Shown here: piece by piece, positions 1-11,695 of the stretch
Layout of the letters: every line of letters starts with the position of its first letter
Numbering within the stretch: position 1 is the stretch's first letter
DNA from: Rapana venosa
Taxonomy: Eukaryota; Mollusca; Gastropoda; Neogastropoda; Muricidae
DNA: 64,000 nt
Assembly: GCA_028751875.1 (NCBI GenBank)
Contig: CM054135.1
Coordinates: forward strand, 60,766,229 to 60,830,228
Direction of reading: 5' to 3'
Position numbers and translations under genes: made by a program
The notes under the pieces: model-generated
Told to the model about the DNA's origin: nothing
Database searches by the model: none
The model's input: the letters and a program-made list of their open reading frames with translations, nothing else

Positions 1-44
1 AGTGTGCATGTTGGAGTCACTGGAGCAAGCAAGCAAGCGAAGAG

Positions 45-122
45 AGAGAGAGAGAGAGGGGGGGGGGGGGGGGGGGGGGCGGCACGCGCACGCACGCACG
101 CGCGCGCGCGCACACACACACA
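45..122. repeat. Compound microsatellite (GA, G, CG, CA)
   Basis: A GA run passes into about 20 consecutive G, then CG-alternating and CA-alternating sequence. The open frame across it is an artefact of the low complexity. Confidence 0.95.
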
Positions 123-437
123 CGACTTCCACGATTCTTAGTGTCTTACTGTCTAGCTATCTTGGTGGTATAGGTCGACAAATTTATGATAGGTTTTCCC
201 GGTACAAAACTAACGAAAAAAAAGGTGTCTCATGACGTTTTCTTTAGGATAAACACGCTGCACACACGCTGACAAGAAAGAAACAAGACGTGACAGTAAG
301 AATATGATAATGAAAGAAAACAGAGCAGATCTGGTGATGCGCCAGTGTCGGTTGGGCGTTAAAATCTATCAGCCAGCACAGCTGTAGCTTGATGCAATAG
401 GCAGAGGAGAATAAAGCACTCAAATATGAACTCGTAC

Positions 438-524
438 CTCATCCAGATCGAAGCTGATAGGCTTGCTAGCAGTCGCTGAAGAGGAAGAATCACCTGCTTG
501 AGAGTCCGGCCCCTCCTCCATCAT
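438..524 (-). CDS. First coding exon of an unidentified minus-strand gene (gene continues past the left edge)
   Basis: On the minus strand an ATG-ATG pair at 524 opens a frame of 29 codons beginning MMEEGPDSQAG and ending KPISFDLDE. It stops exactly at a donor consensus, GAG|GTACGAG, with the intron in phase 0. The frame is acidic at both ends with a serine-rich middle, as in many disordered N-termini, and has no repeat bias. I do not recognise the protein. The second exon should lie to the left of the window. Had the frame simply run on it would meet a stop soon after the donor, which supports splicing here. Upstream (525-700) is ordinary unique-looking sequence that could hold the promoter. 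The 5' UTR and transcription start are not visible. This is the cleanest coding-exon candidate in the window. Confidence 0.6.
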
Positions 525-789
525 GATTACGGAAGTGATGACCAGCTATCTCCCTTAGGGTTGTAAATTGATAACGGACAGTTATTTCCCTTACAATACC
601 TAAATCGCCTGGTTATTGACGTATCTTGGTTACCAAGACGATGAGAGTTATGAGGTGCAATTTTCATGATATGCCACCTTAGTTGATAAATAGCGGGGCC
701 CTTAAGCTAGAACTTCGAAGGTAAACTTGAATGATGGGGATGAAAGACAGAATATAAGGCGTTTGTCAGACCAGCCCTGGAACCCACAC

Positions 790-791
<2 letters not shown>

Positions 792-865
<74 letters not shown>

Positions 866-889
866 AATAACGTTATATAAATGACACTC

Positions 890-946
<57 letters not shown>
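792..946. repeat. Two long (TA)n tracts
   Basis: Two TA-dinucleotide runs of about 70 and 50 bp are separated by about 30 bp of other sequence, and the second passes into a short TG run. The Tyr/Ile-repeat open frames here are artefacts. Confidence 0.97.
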
Positions 947-949
<3 letters not shown>

Positions 950-1249
950 GTGTGTGTGAGTGAAGTCAAACAAAATTTTTATTTCCAGATGGTACATTGA
1001 ATAAGCAATGCATTTGCTTTTTTTCATCAAGCCTTCCATGTGTGTACATGCATGCATGCGCGCCGTGTGTGTGTGTGCACAGGTCAAGTCCAGTCCAAAA
1101 CACTTTAATCATCCGTGGAAGGGCAAGTGCAATACTGACAGGCACATTGATTCAAATAATAATTTTGAAAAGACACAGCTACATTTCATATTGGTTTAAA
1201 CATTCCAAGATAACTTCAAATAAAAGTCTCTCTCTCTCACACACACACA

Positions 1250-1605
1250 CTGTATGGGATAGCCTGGTGGTTAGAGTGATGTGCATTCCATGCGTGATCT
1301 GCTGAACTGGGTTTGAATATTGTTCAAGAGGATTTTTCCCTCTGGAGTTAACATCAGTGGCAACTCCACTCCCCCCCCCCCCCCCCCCCCCAAGTAAACT
1401 GAGGTCCCATGTGCGAACGCATACAAAACATCTTGTGCACACTTAAAACCCATTCCACATTTTGGATGAGTAGGCCATTGTGTGCTGGTGTAAACAAATG
1501 TTAAAATTTACAAAACCCAATACACAGGGACTGGATGTAAAACAATACACGAGTGCTTATTGCATTATCCTCAAAATAAAAGAATTTAAAAAAAGAAAAG
1601 AAATG
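1250..1605 (+). mobile_element. tRNA-derived SINE, full-length-like copy
   Basis: The head GATAGCCTGGTGGTTAGAG resembles a polymerase III A box, and GGGTTTGAATATT resembles a B box. The body carries the family signature seen across the window: 'ctggagttaacatcagt', 'acatcttgtgcacac', 'agtaggccattgtgtgc'. The tail is 'gtgcttattgcattatcctc' followed by an A-rich end. A C-run of about 19 bp interrupts the body. It is non-autonomous, and no protein is expected. Confidence 0.85.
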
Positions 1606-1784
1606 CACAATGTATGAATACAATGTTGTAAGGGCCATTGACTAGAAAAGACATAACTGATCATATATATGTCAGTAATATTGCTGAGATTGAAAAAAAA
1701 TGTACTCATTTTGTTTGGGATATACATATATGTGAACGTGCAAAGACCATTATAAGATCATTATAAACCAAAACTAAGTATGTT

Positions 1785-2062
1785 CTTTCGAGCCAGAAGG
1801 CCCATAGAGCCGGAGCTTATCCTGGTTTCTGTAGCGTTAAGCAAACTGATGGTTTTTCACCACCCCTGTGACAGGACGCTAGTCTGTCGCCAGATACTTC
1901 CCCAGCAGAGCTGGTACCCACTTGTACACCTGGGTGGAGTGAGGAAAATAAGAGTAAAGTGTCTTTCCCAAGGACACAACACCGAGCCGAGCGGGGATCG
2001 AACCCGCGACCTCTGGATCACGAGTTGACCGCCTAAACCACTCGACCACGGTGCCTCCCAAA
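1785..2062 (-). mobile_element. tRNA-derived SINE with Ser/Leu-type tRNA head
   Basis: Read on the minus strand, the right end has CGTGGTCGAGTGGTTTAGGC (A box, class II tRNA-like) and GGGTTCGATCCCCGC (a near-perfect B box). A body follows containing 'tgtgtccttgggaaagacac', a motif common in SINEs of marine invertebrates. It is distinct from the family that fills 12-45 kb. Confidence 0.85.
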
Positions 2063-4195
2063 CCAAAACTAAGACATAACTTATTTTCACGAGCTTGTAC
2101 ATGTGTGCACATACGCCCCCCCCCCCCCCCCACTTCCTGAAATGCACACATCCCCACATACATGCGCACACACAAACACAGTTTTTTCAAGTTGATGTGA
2201 GGTTGAAAGGGGAAAAATAAACGTTATTACAATGCAAACACAAGCATTTTCTCTCTACAGCATGAAGGCAGGAACATGAACCCATCTTGTGAACACATAC
2301 CACGCATGCTTGGGTGTACGCATGTACAGGTTTGTGATGTGCAGGCGTGTGTCTGACCCTGAGCATCTATGTGCGTCTTTGTGTGCATGCAAACATGCGT
2401 GCTTGTATTAATTCTTGTATTTAATATCTGTCCACTATTAGTAATATTAGAGATGAAAATAAAGGACTGATAGCAGAAACAAAAGAAAGCAATAAGGAAA
2501 TGGGTTAACAGATTGGCATTAGACCATGAATATAACATAATAAAATGTAACACAGGGAAAACAATTTAACAGGACCTTAAAGGAATGCAAAAACTGAGCA
2601 ATGTTCAAGGGATTTAGATATAAAAAAGAATACATTAACAGGATGAAATCTAAATTTTCTTCAACCTTTTTTGTTTTTAAGGGTTTTAGGTATTTTAAAA
2701 AAAAAAAGCTTTTGACAATGCAATACACACATCTGCAGAGAAAATTGTCCACCACAAATACACTTGACATACTTGCAAATTTGTTTTAAGACCATTTAGT
2801 CTTATTTTGCAAGAAATGGGGGTAATCAGTCTTATGAAGAATATCAAAGAAAACATTGTTCTTTCTTTTAAAATGTGCCCTAAAGAAGCTATACTTTTCT
2901 GTGGTATTAACATTTTTATGATCTGAAGTCACTAAGTTTTCCCAACTTACAAACATACAGAAACTTCAGAAGACTGTTCTGAATTTCGCATGCCTTTTTG
3001 GTGGCTTTTTTCCTACTATTTAATTACCATAGAGACCAACATGATAGGGCAGCCAACAAAAACAAGACATCTGTACCTTTCAGTCTCATACAGTGTATCA
3101 GATGATTTACGTCAATAATCAAATATGGTTGTGTTTTAATATTAAAAGATTATGAATCAACAAAAAAGGCTACTTTAAACAAAGTTTGAAGAAATATTCC
3201 AGCCCTAATAAAAATATTGATAAACTGTCCAATTAAAAAAACCTTTTTAACTTTCAGTGCTGGAATAATGAAAGCAGCACCACAGCCTCAGTGCACGTGT
3301 GTATATGTGTGCACGTGTTGCTGCCTGCTTGCACACAGGGTCTGCAGAATGCATAAATGCATGTGTAAAAAGTGTTCCTTTTAGAAAGACCAGAAATATT
3401 TAGCAAAGATTAGTGAACATAAATCCTTTGACGAGTAGCACAACGGTTCAGTTCCTGTAGTTATTCGAAACTTGCTTTTCAAAGCACACACATACCCACT
3501 CACACTTCATTACACATACCCACTCACACTTCATTACACATACCCACTCACACATCATTAGAAAATACAATCAGAAAATGACAAAGCTGACTTTTCATGT
3601 GCAGTGTTTATTTACTCAATTTTACTCTCTCCTTTTAAAAACAAACACGTAAACAAAAGGAAAAAACCCTCACGTACACAAATTAACACCATTTATTGCA
3701 ACACACACAACACTATATCATAATAGCAATAACCACAATACAATTAAAGTAATGCACATTTCCATACACAAATGTGAAATTGATCACACACACACACGAT
3801 ATAAAATTATTTTGCTTTAGAAAAAGAAAACAAAACCCTTATTTAAGTAGTTAAGAAGTAAAACTTATCCTCTTGTGAATAAATAAATCCATTTCTACTA
3901 CGAGTATTATGATAAAATGTATTTAGATAAAGGGACATAAGTGTCTTACTGGTTTGAAAAAATTAAAGATTGCATCCGAGCCACGTACATTAGGTTAAAC
4001 ACACGCACAAAAAAAAAAAAAATCCAAATCGCAAATATCCAAGAACAAAAATCCCAAACAAAACGAGTAAACTTTTTCCTTCTTAACAATATTACTGAGC
4101 ATCACACAGCAAGACAATATTAGAAATATATTTCTTTAGCAGTTCAGATGAATCCAGCATTTAAGAAATGAAAAGAAAATAGGCATACAGACTAT
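2063..4195. other. Spacer without recognisable gene
   Basis: AT-rich sequence with a C-run near 2117, several poly-A stretches and CA-rich words. I see no open frame with coding character on either strand. One small tandem repeat inside it is listed separately. Confidence 0.6.
3484..3562. repeat. Tandem repeat, period about 26 bp, three copies
   Basis: Three consecutive copies of a unit containing 'cacatacccactcacac' and 'ttcatta' run head to tail and are nearly identical. Confidence 0.9.
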
Positions 4196-4199
4196 ATAG

Positions 4200-4475
4200 G
4201 TAAAGGAGTCCCATAACCTATAAGGTCGTAGGGGAGCGAGGTGTCGAGACCTCACTTCTCTAGGGCCAGCATATCGAGGGCGGCGCCCATCTCCTCTCCC
4301 TCGCTGCTTTACCGTTCCTGACCCTAAAGAGGGCAGGTACCCATTTACAGCTGGGTGAACTGTACTGAAGCCAAGGCGCACAAATGGTCACCCATCCAAG
4401 TGGTAACCACGCTCAACGCTGCTTAACTTGGCTGGGGGAAAGCGAGTGCTCCGACCACTGAGCTATCCCGTACCT
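4200..4475 (-). mobile_element. SINE-like element with tRNA-like start and 5S-rRNA-like segment
   Basis: Read on the minus strand from 4473, it begins with GGGATAGCTCAGTGGTCGGA, which fits a tRNA A box. About 40 bp later comes AAGTTAAGCAGCGTTGAGCG, then CACTTGGATGGGTGACC. These match the internal A box and C box region of eukaryotic 5S rRNA. The 5S 5' half is absent, so this is not a 5S gene. The distal body contains 'acccatttacagctgggtg', resembling the body of the SINE at 1785-2062. Confidence 0.7.
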
Positions 4476-4512
4476 TTTACAGATTATATACATATATATA
4501 TAAATTTTTTTG

Positions 4513-4935
4513 TTTTAGGCCTCAGTTGCATGCAGATCATGGAGCACCATCTTTTCCCCTTTATTTCTCCTCTTTTTAGTGAGTGCTCAACATGTCTCTC
4601 TTCATTGGCCAACACCCCCCCCCCCCCCCCAACAAAACAACAAAAATCACCAAACAGAAATAACAGACTAAATGACATTCATCTAACAAGTAACATTACT
4701 ATCCATCACAGCATGACAACAATTTCTTCAACAGGTCAGTCAATCCAACTTTGAAAGGGAAAAAATCCCTTTGTGTATGCGCACTACTATGTGTACACAC
4801 ACACACACATATATTTTAGGCCTCAGTTGCATGCAGATCGTGGAGCACCTTCTTTTAAATTTTACTTTTTATTTCCTTTTCCCTTCTTTTGGTGAGTGCT
4901 CTTACCCGTCTTTCTTCATTGGCCAAAAACCCAAA
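4513..4935. repeat. Direct repeat of about 110 bp, two copies 300 bp apart
   Basis: The sequence starting 'ttttaggcctcagttgcatg' at about 4516 and running to 'cttcattggccaa' recurs at about 4815-4925 with some divergence. The intervening DNA contains poly-C and CA runs. No coding content is seen. Confidence 0.8.
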
Positions 4936-6240
4936 AACAAACAACAAAAAACCCACTCTAAGACACACACTAACTCAAATAACACTTTTACCTACTGTCC
5001 AGAGCGATGATTGCCCTAGTGTGAAATGCTGCCTGCGTTCTATTAATGTTCAGCTGCAATGAACAGTCAGCTGGGTTTATTGTTGCTCTAGTGTGTGCTG
5101 TTGCATGTGTAAACATAGTGTAAACAAGTGATTTACCTGTCTGGGTTTATTCTTTTGCTCTAGTGTATATGTGATAGTGCTAAGTTTTCACCCTTTCATT
5201 AAGTAAAAAAGGTGACTTGTTTCCTGAGCTAACAACAGATGCCATCATGAGACTATAACAAACTCGACCATGTTTAAACAGATTGAAGGCATTCAGAAAA
5301 AATCTAGATAACCTAATGACAGTGTGTACATTGAGGTTCATGTCGAACTATAAATTTAAAGACTAATACCATTTCATTTCCATAAAAAAAATCATGCCTA
5401 AACCCCCTTGCATTCAAGGATCATTTCAAAAACAAAAAACTACTGAGAAAAGCCCTCAAATAACATCCAAACCAGCTTCTTTGAAGTATTGTCTGAGGAT
5501 TTTATGTAATTTTATGTAATACAAGAATAAAACTAGAACAAATGCATAAAGTGAATGAACCTAACAAAACTAATATCTTGGCACCACAACAATTTTGAAC
5601 AGATTGATAACACACAAAAAGGCAAAACTTTCTTGCCAGAGATCGATTTCTTGATCAAAGGAAACTGTTGGAAAAGTTTTTCCTTAATTTTATTTTGATA
5701 AGTCATGAGCAGCGTTAATTTTTTTCAGCCTCTAGCCTGTACAACAAGAATCCTTTCCCTAATAACCCATATCCCACTTTTTGGTATTACGCACAAAAAC
5801 GATCCCTCTTTCATGAACTAGTGTTTGAAGGAGTACAGAGAAAATCCTTCTCACTAACCGCCATAAAACTGCTGAGCATCAAACTTGACAGAATACTACG
5901 ACAAAAGATCAGATAAAGAACAGAGTTAACAGATGTACTCAAGTTTTTGCTTATGGAATGGAAAAATGCAGGTAATTTGCAAGATGAGAGATAGATTGAT
6001 GACCAAAATGGTGCACAGAAAGGCAGCCAACATACGGCTACAGAACCCTAAGTGGACTGGCAACCAGACGGCTTGATAACATCTAAAAGTATATGGGCTG
6101 GACATGGCACAGAGACACACAAGAAAGGAACTGTCGAAGGACTACTGTGAAGAATTATCCTGCAATGGACGGACAATGCCAAAGTGCTAATAGCCCTATT
6201 ACTGGCTATTTTGCATGATACGTGGTGTTGACATTAAAGT
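4936..6240. other. Spacer without recognisable gene
   Basis: AT-rich sequence with many short poly-A words. I see no convincing exon, SINE head or conserved motif on either strand. Confidence 0.55.
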
Positions 6241-6839
6241 ACACTACAAAGCCATGATAGAGGTAGACCAATCTATTGGAAGTCATTGACAAATTTTGAA
6301 ACACTATCCCAAAATCTAATCACATATAGAAATAAAACAGTGCATCAACACCTCAATATGAAGAAAAAACTTTATACATTAGACACCAACTCAACAGGAA
6401 GGAATTGACAACTCGATTGGAAGGGACCAACACCTGAGTCAATATGAAAAAAGCACTTAATACTATGGTAACAACTAATATGAGGAAATGAACCTTTATG
6501 ATACCAATTAACTGACGAAAGAAACTTTTATACTTTGGTACCAACAAAATCAGTTTTATGAAAAGAGCACTGTATAAAAAAATCAACTAATTCAACAGAA
6601 AGGAAATAACTTTACTGATTTCATATGAAGGAAATAACTTAATACCAACTTAATTTAAAGGAAAACTTTAAACATTGACACCAACCCAAAATGAATGGGG
6701 GGGAGGGGCACTTGTTTCTTTGACACCAGCTAACTTAATAGGAAAACGATTACTTGGCCCAACTAATTCTATACGAAGGAAAGAATTTTTATTCTTTTAT
6801 GCAACTAACTGAATATGAAATAAAAATCCGCTTAATGAC

Positions 6840-7530
6840 AATTTTGTTCGATTGTTCCTCAGCTAGAGCTCCGAGGTTTAATAATAGCAAGATTTTTGTG
6901 AATGCGACTGCTTCTCCCCCCACCATCAAGGTTGCTGCATTCCGACTTTGGGGATACATTTGGGAATTGAACCTACCAATTTTGCCAGAATAGTCGGGAG
7001 GTACCTCCCTGCTCTTTTTGATTTTCAATGTCACAGGTTCCTTCGACAAGCACAAGTCCGTAAGCACACAGGTCTGACTGGTTTAGAGTGTCCCCTGAAA
7101 GACTTGAGATTCAGTTTTAGATTTTCCTGTCACTAGGAAGACACCCACTAAGTATAAAGGAAAGAACTTTGTAATGATGCACTGACTTCACTACACTAAG
7201 CACTTTTTTCCCTAGTCCATGGGTTAAGCCTTCTCCTATGGGAATGCTGGGGGGGTGGGGGGCGGGGGGGCCGTCAGTATAAATAGCATCCCCACCTTCC
7301 GAAAATTCTGTGCTAGGAATTCATTCTTTTCTATCCCTTTGTTTCTACCTTATTCTTTTTCTTCCTGCTCCTCTATTTTCTGCCTTTTCGGTCCATTCTC
7401 CTGCCTTTTCCCCCCGGAAAGGCTTAAAAAATAACAGTTCTCTCCCATGCTGAAGTTGGATACACTGAGCTGACTTGTCAGGTACTAAATTAACAGCAGT
7501 AAAACACGTTTTCACTCAACCAACTTAATC
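6840..7530. repeat. Interspersed block, inverted relative to 11035-11695
   Basis: The reverse complement of 11035-11695 aligns along this block. Shared landmarks include 'agctagagctccgaggttta', the 'gaattgaacctaccaa' region, a G-run after 'gggaatgctggggg', the pyrimidine-rich 'ggtccattctcctgcctttt' and 'gacttgtcaggta'. Part of it is the tail of the tRNA-derived SINE family. A short piece of the 42-bp minisatellite (7147-7190) sits where the other copy has a tRNA-like head. Confidence 0.8.
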
Positions 7531-8889
7531 TGAAGGACAGAACTGTATACTTTGATAACAGCTAACTCAATATGAAGGGAAGAATCCTATACTTTGATAC
7601 CCACTAACTCAATATGAAGGAAAGAACTTTACATAATGATAGTAAATCAGTATGAAGGAAAGAACTTTACATTATGATGTAGTTTCAACTAATGTGGAGA
7701 AAAGCTTTACACTTTATTGCCAACAAATTCATTCTCAAGGAAAGAACTTTATAATTTGATAGAAGCTAACCCAATACGCAGAAAAGATTTATACTTTAAT
7801 AGCACTTAACTGAATATGAAAGGAGAAGACCCGTAACATTTTAACACCAACTAAATATGAAGGAAAGCACTATATAGTGTCTAATTGTATGGAAGAAAGA
7901 AACTTGATACCAACAGAATGAATTTTACGGTTAAGAGCTTTACACTTTGATACCAATTAATTCAGTATAAATAAAGGAAAGAACTTTCTACACCGATACT
8001 AATTGATTTCATTTGAAGGAAAGAACTATATACTTGGTACAAACTTAATATGAAGGAAAGAACACTAAAGTATAACACAAACTTGATATGAAGGAAAAAA
8101 AAAAAGTGGATATGTGATCCATATGAAAGAACCTCCTCATTACTTTGGCACCTGCTAATTCAACATTAAGTGAAGAACTTTACCCTTTGATGCAACTGAA
8201 CATGAAGGAAAGAACTGTATATTTTGATGCAACTGAATAAGAAGGAAAGAACATGTTTAACAACAAACTATAACAAGGAAAGAACTCTATAGTTTGATAC
8301 CACCTAAGTAAATACAAAGTAAGGATCTTTGATACTATCTGAATGTGAAGGAAAAAGTTTTATAGTCTGATATCAAGCAAAGGACCGTTATACTTTGTCA
8401 CGAACTAACTCCATCGGAATGGAATAACTTCACTCTTTGATGCTAAAAAGAAAAACAGTACAGAGAGACACCAAATCAGTAGGAAGTACAGAGCTTTATA
8501 CTCTGATACCAATGAATTCAACAGGAAGGAAAGAGCTCATTCTGATACTAACAAATTCAATAGGAAGGAAAGAGCTTTATACTTTGATACTAATGAATTC
8601 ACAAGTACAAAAGAGGTTATTTTGATACCAACAAATTCAGCAGGAAGGAAAAGAGCTTAATATTTTGATACCAACAAATTCAGCAGAAAGGAAAAGAGCT
8701 TAATATTTTGATAACCAACAAATTCAGCAGGAAGGAAAAGAGCTTAATTTTTTGATACCAACGAATTTAGCAGGAAGGAAAAGAGCTCTTATCTTTGATG
8801 CCAACTAACTCGCTTTCAAGGAAAAAACTTTAAGCTGCAATAACAACTAGTTTAGTTTGAAGCAAAAATGTGCAAGTGGCACATTACAA

Positions 8890-9582
8890 AAAACAGTGCA
8901 TACTCCCATACATTAGGGACTTTTTCCAGCACCGCAACTATCAAGGGTTAGCTTATTTTTCGGCATTTCATTTTTCTTGTGCAAATTGTTCTATCACGGT
9001 AATTTCCAGAATTTAAAACTTTTTTTTTTTAGCCGGTCTGTAAACCCGAACCACACTTTTCCTGTACTGATGTTCCCTTATATAGCTGTTTCCCCATGCC
9101 GCAGAGATGAGTCAAAAGTTAAGGCGTTAAGTGTTAGCATAAAAATGGTGAAGTGCAAGGGTTTGCGGCATGGGGCAAGAACTCGGGTTAGCGTCGGTGT
9201 TAACAGCACCAAGGGAACAGCACTGCAGGAAAAAAGCAGAATCAGGAAAAGTAATGCTCTTTTTAACATCCAAAAGCACACTTGTCTGATACAATTTTTT
9301 GAGGAAAAATAATTTGTTGCGGTGAAATTTGGAGCGGCATGCCAGAATTGGCCAAAAAAATATTTGCATTACCACAAATGTCTGATCCTATTCATAGTGA
9401 CTCGAGCTGTTCCATTTCCAGTCAGGAGTTTCTGTTACAGGTCAATTTTTTACAAGTGCTTCCAGCTAGAAATTTATGATTCAGAATTTTCAGCATTTTT
9501 TTTTGCAACATACCAAAAATTATTATGTAAGCCATCAGTTGGACCATTTGCCTTAAGATTGGAACAAATTTCTTTGGTCTTT

Positions 9583-9630
<48 letters not shown>

Positions 9631-9665
9631 TATGTTGTGACCTGACCATTACAGCATCTCAGCAA
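8890..9665. other. Unique-looking spacer inside the 42-bp minisatellite
   Basis: This stretch does not show the 42-bp unit. Short overlapping open frames exist on both strands (for example 8977-9312 plus and 9078-9281 minus) but none shows codon bias or a recognisable domain. It ends in a GT microsatellite (9583-9625). Confidence 0.5.
9583..9626. repeat. (GT)n microsatellite
   Basis: About 21 GT dinucleotides with one A interruption. Confidence 0.97.
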
Positions 9666-10524
9666 AAGAGAAACTGTCTATATATTACTACGAGCTGAGA
9701 TATGAAGAAAAGAACCGTATTGCTTTGAAACCAACTAATTCAATAAAAAGGAGAGAACTTTACACTTTAATATCAACTGACTCAATGCAATATGCAGGAA
9801 AGGTAATGGAATACCTTGATACCAGTTAAGTGAATATGAAAGAGCTTTATACTTTGATACCAACTAATTGAGAAACTTTCAATATGAAGGAAACAACCTA
9901 ATTCAATACAAAATGACAAAATATAAAGGAAAGAATGCTTCAATATGAAGGGGAAAAAAATTAAGTAAATACTTTGATACCAGCTAACTCAAGGTGAAGT
10001 ACAGAAACCTTAAAGTTCGACAATTAACACAGTACAAAAGAAATAACTTTTCACGTTGACAGCTGATTCTATATATACTTTTGGTGTCAAATAAAGACGT
10101 AAAGAGGAGAGAAATTCATACTTTGACAGCAACTAAATACGAAAGATAGCCTAACTTAACTAAATATAAAGGAAAGTACTTATGTGGTAGCCAGCTAACT
10201 TAATAATTATTAGGGAAAGCAGTTTACATCAACAAACTAAATAAGAAGCAAAGAACTTTTACTTTGACATCTACTAAACAGATATAGAATAAAGGGCTGT
10301 ATACTATGATATCAAACTAGATATGAGTGAAAGAGCTTTTACTCCAACACCAACAAACTTGACTAGAAGAAAAAAACTTTGTTCAATGTCAGAGGAAAAC
10401 TTTATACTTTAATACCAATTAACTGAATATGAAGGCAAGAGCTTTTTGCTGTAATACAAACTAACTCAACATGAAGGAAAGAAGTTCATACACCACTGGA
10501 CTCGAACAAAGATATTTGTAGAGA

Positions 10525-10604
10525 AACAGACAGATAGACAGACAGACAAAGAGACAGACAAACAGAGACAGAAGCACGACAGAGAAGAGAGAGAGAGAGA
10601 GAGA

Positions 10605-10668
<64 letters not shown>
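10525..10668. repeat. (GACA)n / (GA)n microsatellite
   Basis: GACA/GATA-type tetranucleotides run into a long GA tract. The Ser-Leu-repeat minus frames over it are artefacts. Confidence 0.97.
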
Positions 10669-10676
<8 letters not shown>

Positions 10677-11034
10677 TTTTTTTTATACCTTGAAAACCAA
10701 CCAAATCAAAATGAAGGAAATATTACTTGACAGCGCCTCAACATGAAAAAATTTATACTTTTAACACTCAATATGAAGGAAAGAACTTAACACCCCAATA
10801 ACAACTAATCTTACAACATTTAAGGAACTTTTGATACCAAGTAACTCAATGGGAAGAAAAAAATAGTATACCTCTACAACTAAACGATTATGAAACTTCT
10901 TTACTTTAATGACAACCAACTTGACACATAGGAAGTAACTTTATTATTTAATGCACATTAATTGAACACTAGCTGGATAAGTTCAGATATTCACCTGTCT
11001 TTTCTTCTTCTAATGCTCAAACAGCAACTATTTT

Positions 11035-11695
11035 TGCCTATTAAATGAGCGAAAATGTGTTGTGTTGCCATTAAGCACCTGACAAGTTAGGCCCAGTGCA
11101 TCTAACTTAGGCATAAGAAAAAATTGTTATCTAAGTCTTTCTGGAAAAAAAGCAGGAGAATGGACCAAGAAGGCATAAAATTAACAAGAAGGTGACAGGA
11201 AGAAAAGGAACAAGGCAGAAACAAAGATTGATAGGAAAGAGTAAATTTCTAGCAAAGAATTTACAGAAGGTGGGAACGCCATTTTTACTGACAGACCCCC
11301 AGCATCCCCACGGGGAAATTCACCCATCTAACAAGTAAACCCTTAAGTTCTGGGTTCGAATCCCAGCCTTGCCCTTCTTCCCATTTTGACAGGAAGATCA
11401 AACCGAATTTTGAGTCTTTCAGAGAAGACTCTGAATCAGTTGGACCCCTATGTTTACGGGCTTGTACACATCAAAAGAACCCACAACAGTTGAAAATCGG
11501 AAAGAGCCGGGAGGTTCCTCTCAACTGTCCCAGCAAACTGGTAGGCTCAATTCCCTACTGTGTCCCTGAAGTTGGAATGTGGCTACCTTAATAGCGTGGG
11601 GGAAAAAAAGTTGCAAACACAAACGTGTTGCTCTGGTAAACCTCAGAGCTGTAGTCAAGGAACATCCCCCCCCCCCTTCCCCCCACCAAAGAATA
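11035..11695. repeat. Inverted partner of 6840-7530, with tRNA-like B box
   Basis: It contains 'ttctgggttcgaatcccagc', a strong B-box match, preceded by 'aacaagtaaacccttaag', so the plus strand carries a tRNA-derived SINE from about 11300. Its body ends in 'aacctcagagctgtagtcaa'. The left part (11035-11300) is the purine-rich complement of 7230-7530. Confidence 0.8.

Noticed and set aside
707..1087. Tyr-Ile-repeat open frame of 126 codons
   Set aside because: It is a (TA)n microsatellite read in phase, with no coding-like ends.
1985..2060. tRNA gene (Ser/Leu type) on the minus strand
   Set aside because: A and B boxes are good but the sequence continues into a SINE body and no complete cloverleaf or terminator follows. 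The other tRNA-like heads in the window are SINEs too.
4380..4460. 5S rRNA gene
   Set aside because: Only the internal promoter region matches; the 5' half and 3' end of 5S are absent.
3941..5010. Several short open frames of 60-108 codons
   Set aside because: They have poly-A or poly-C composition or cross repeats, and show no domain or splice border.
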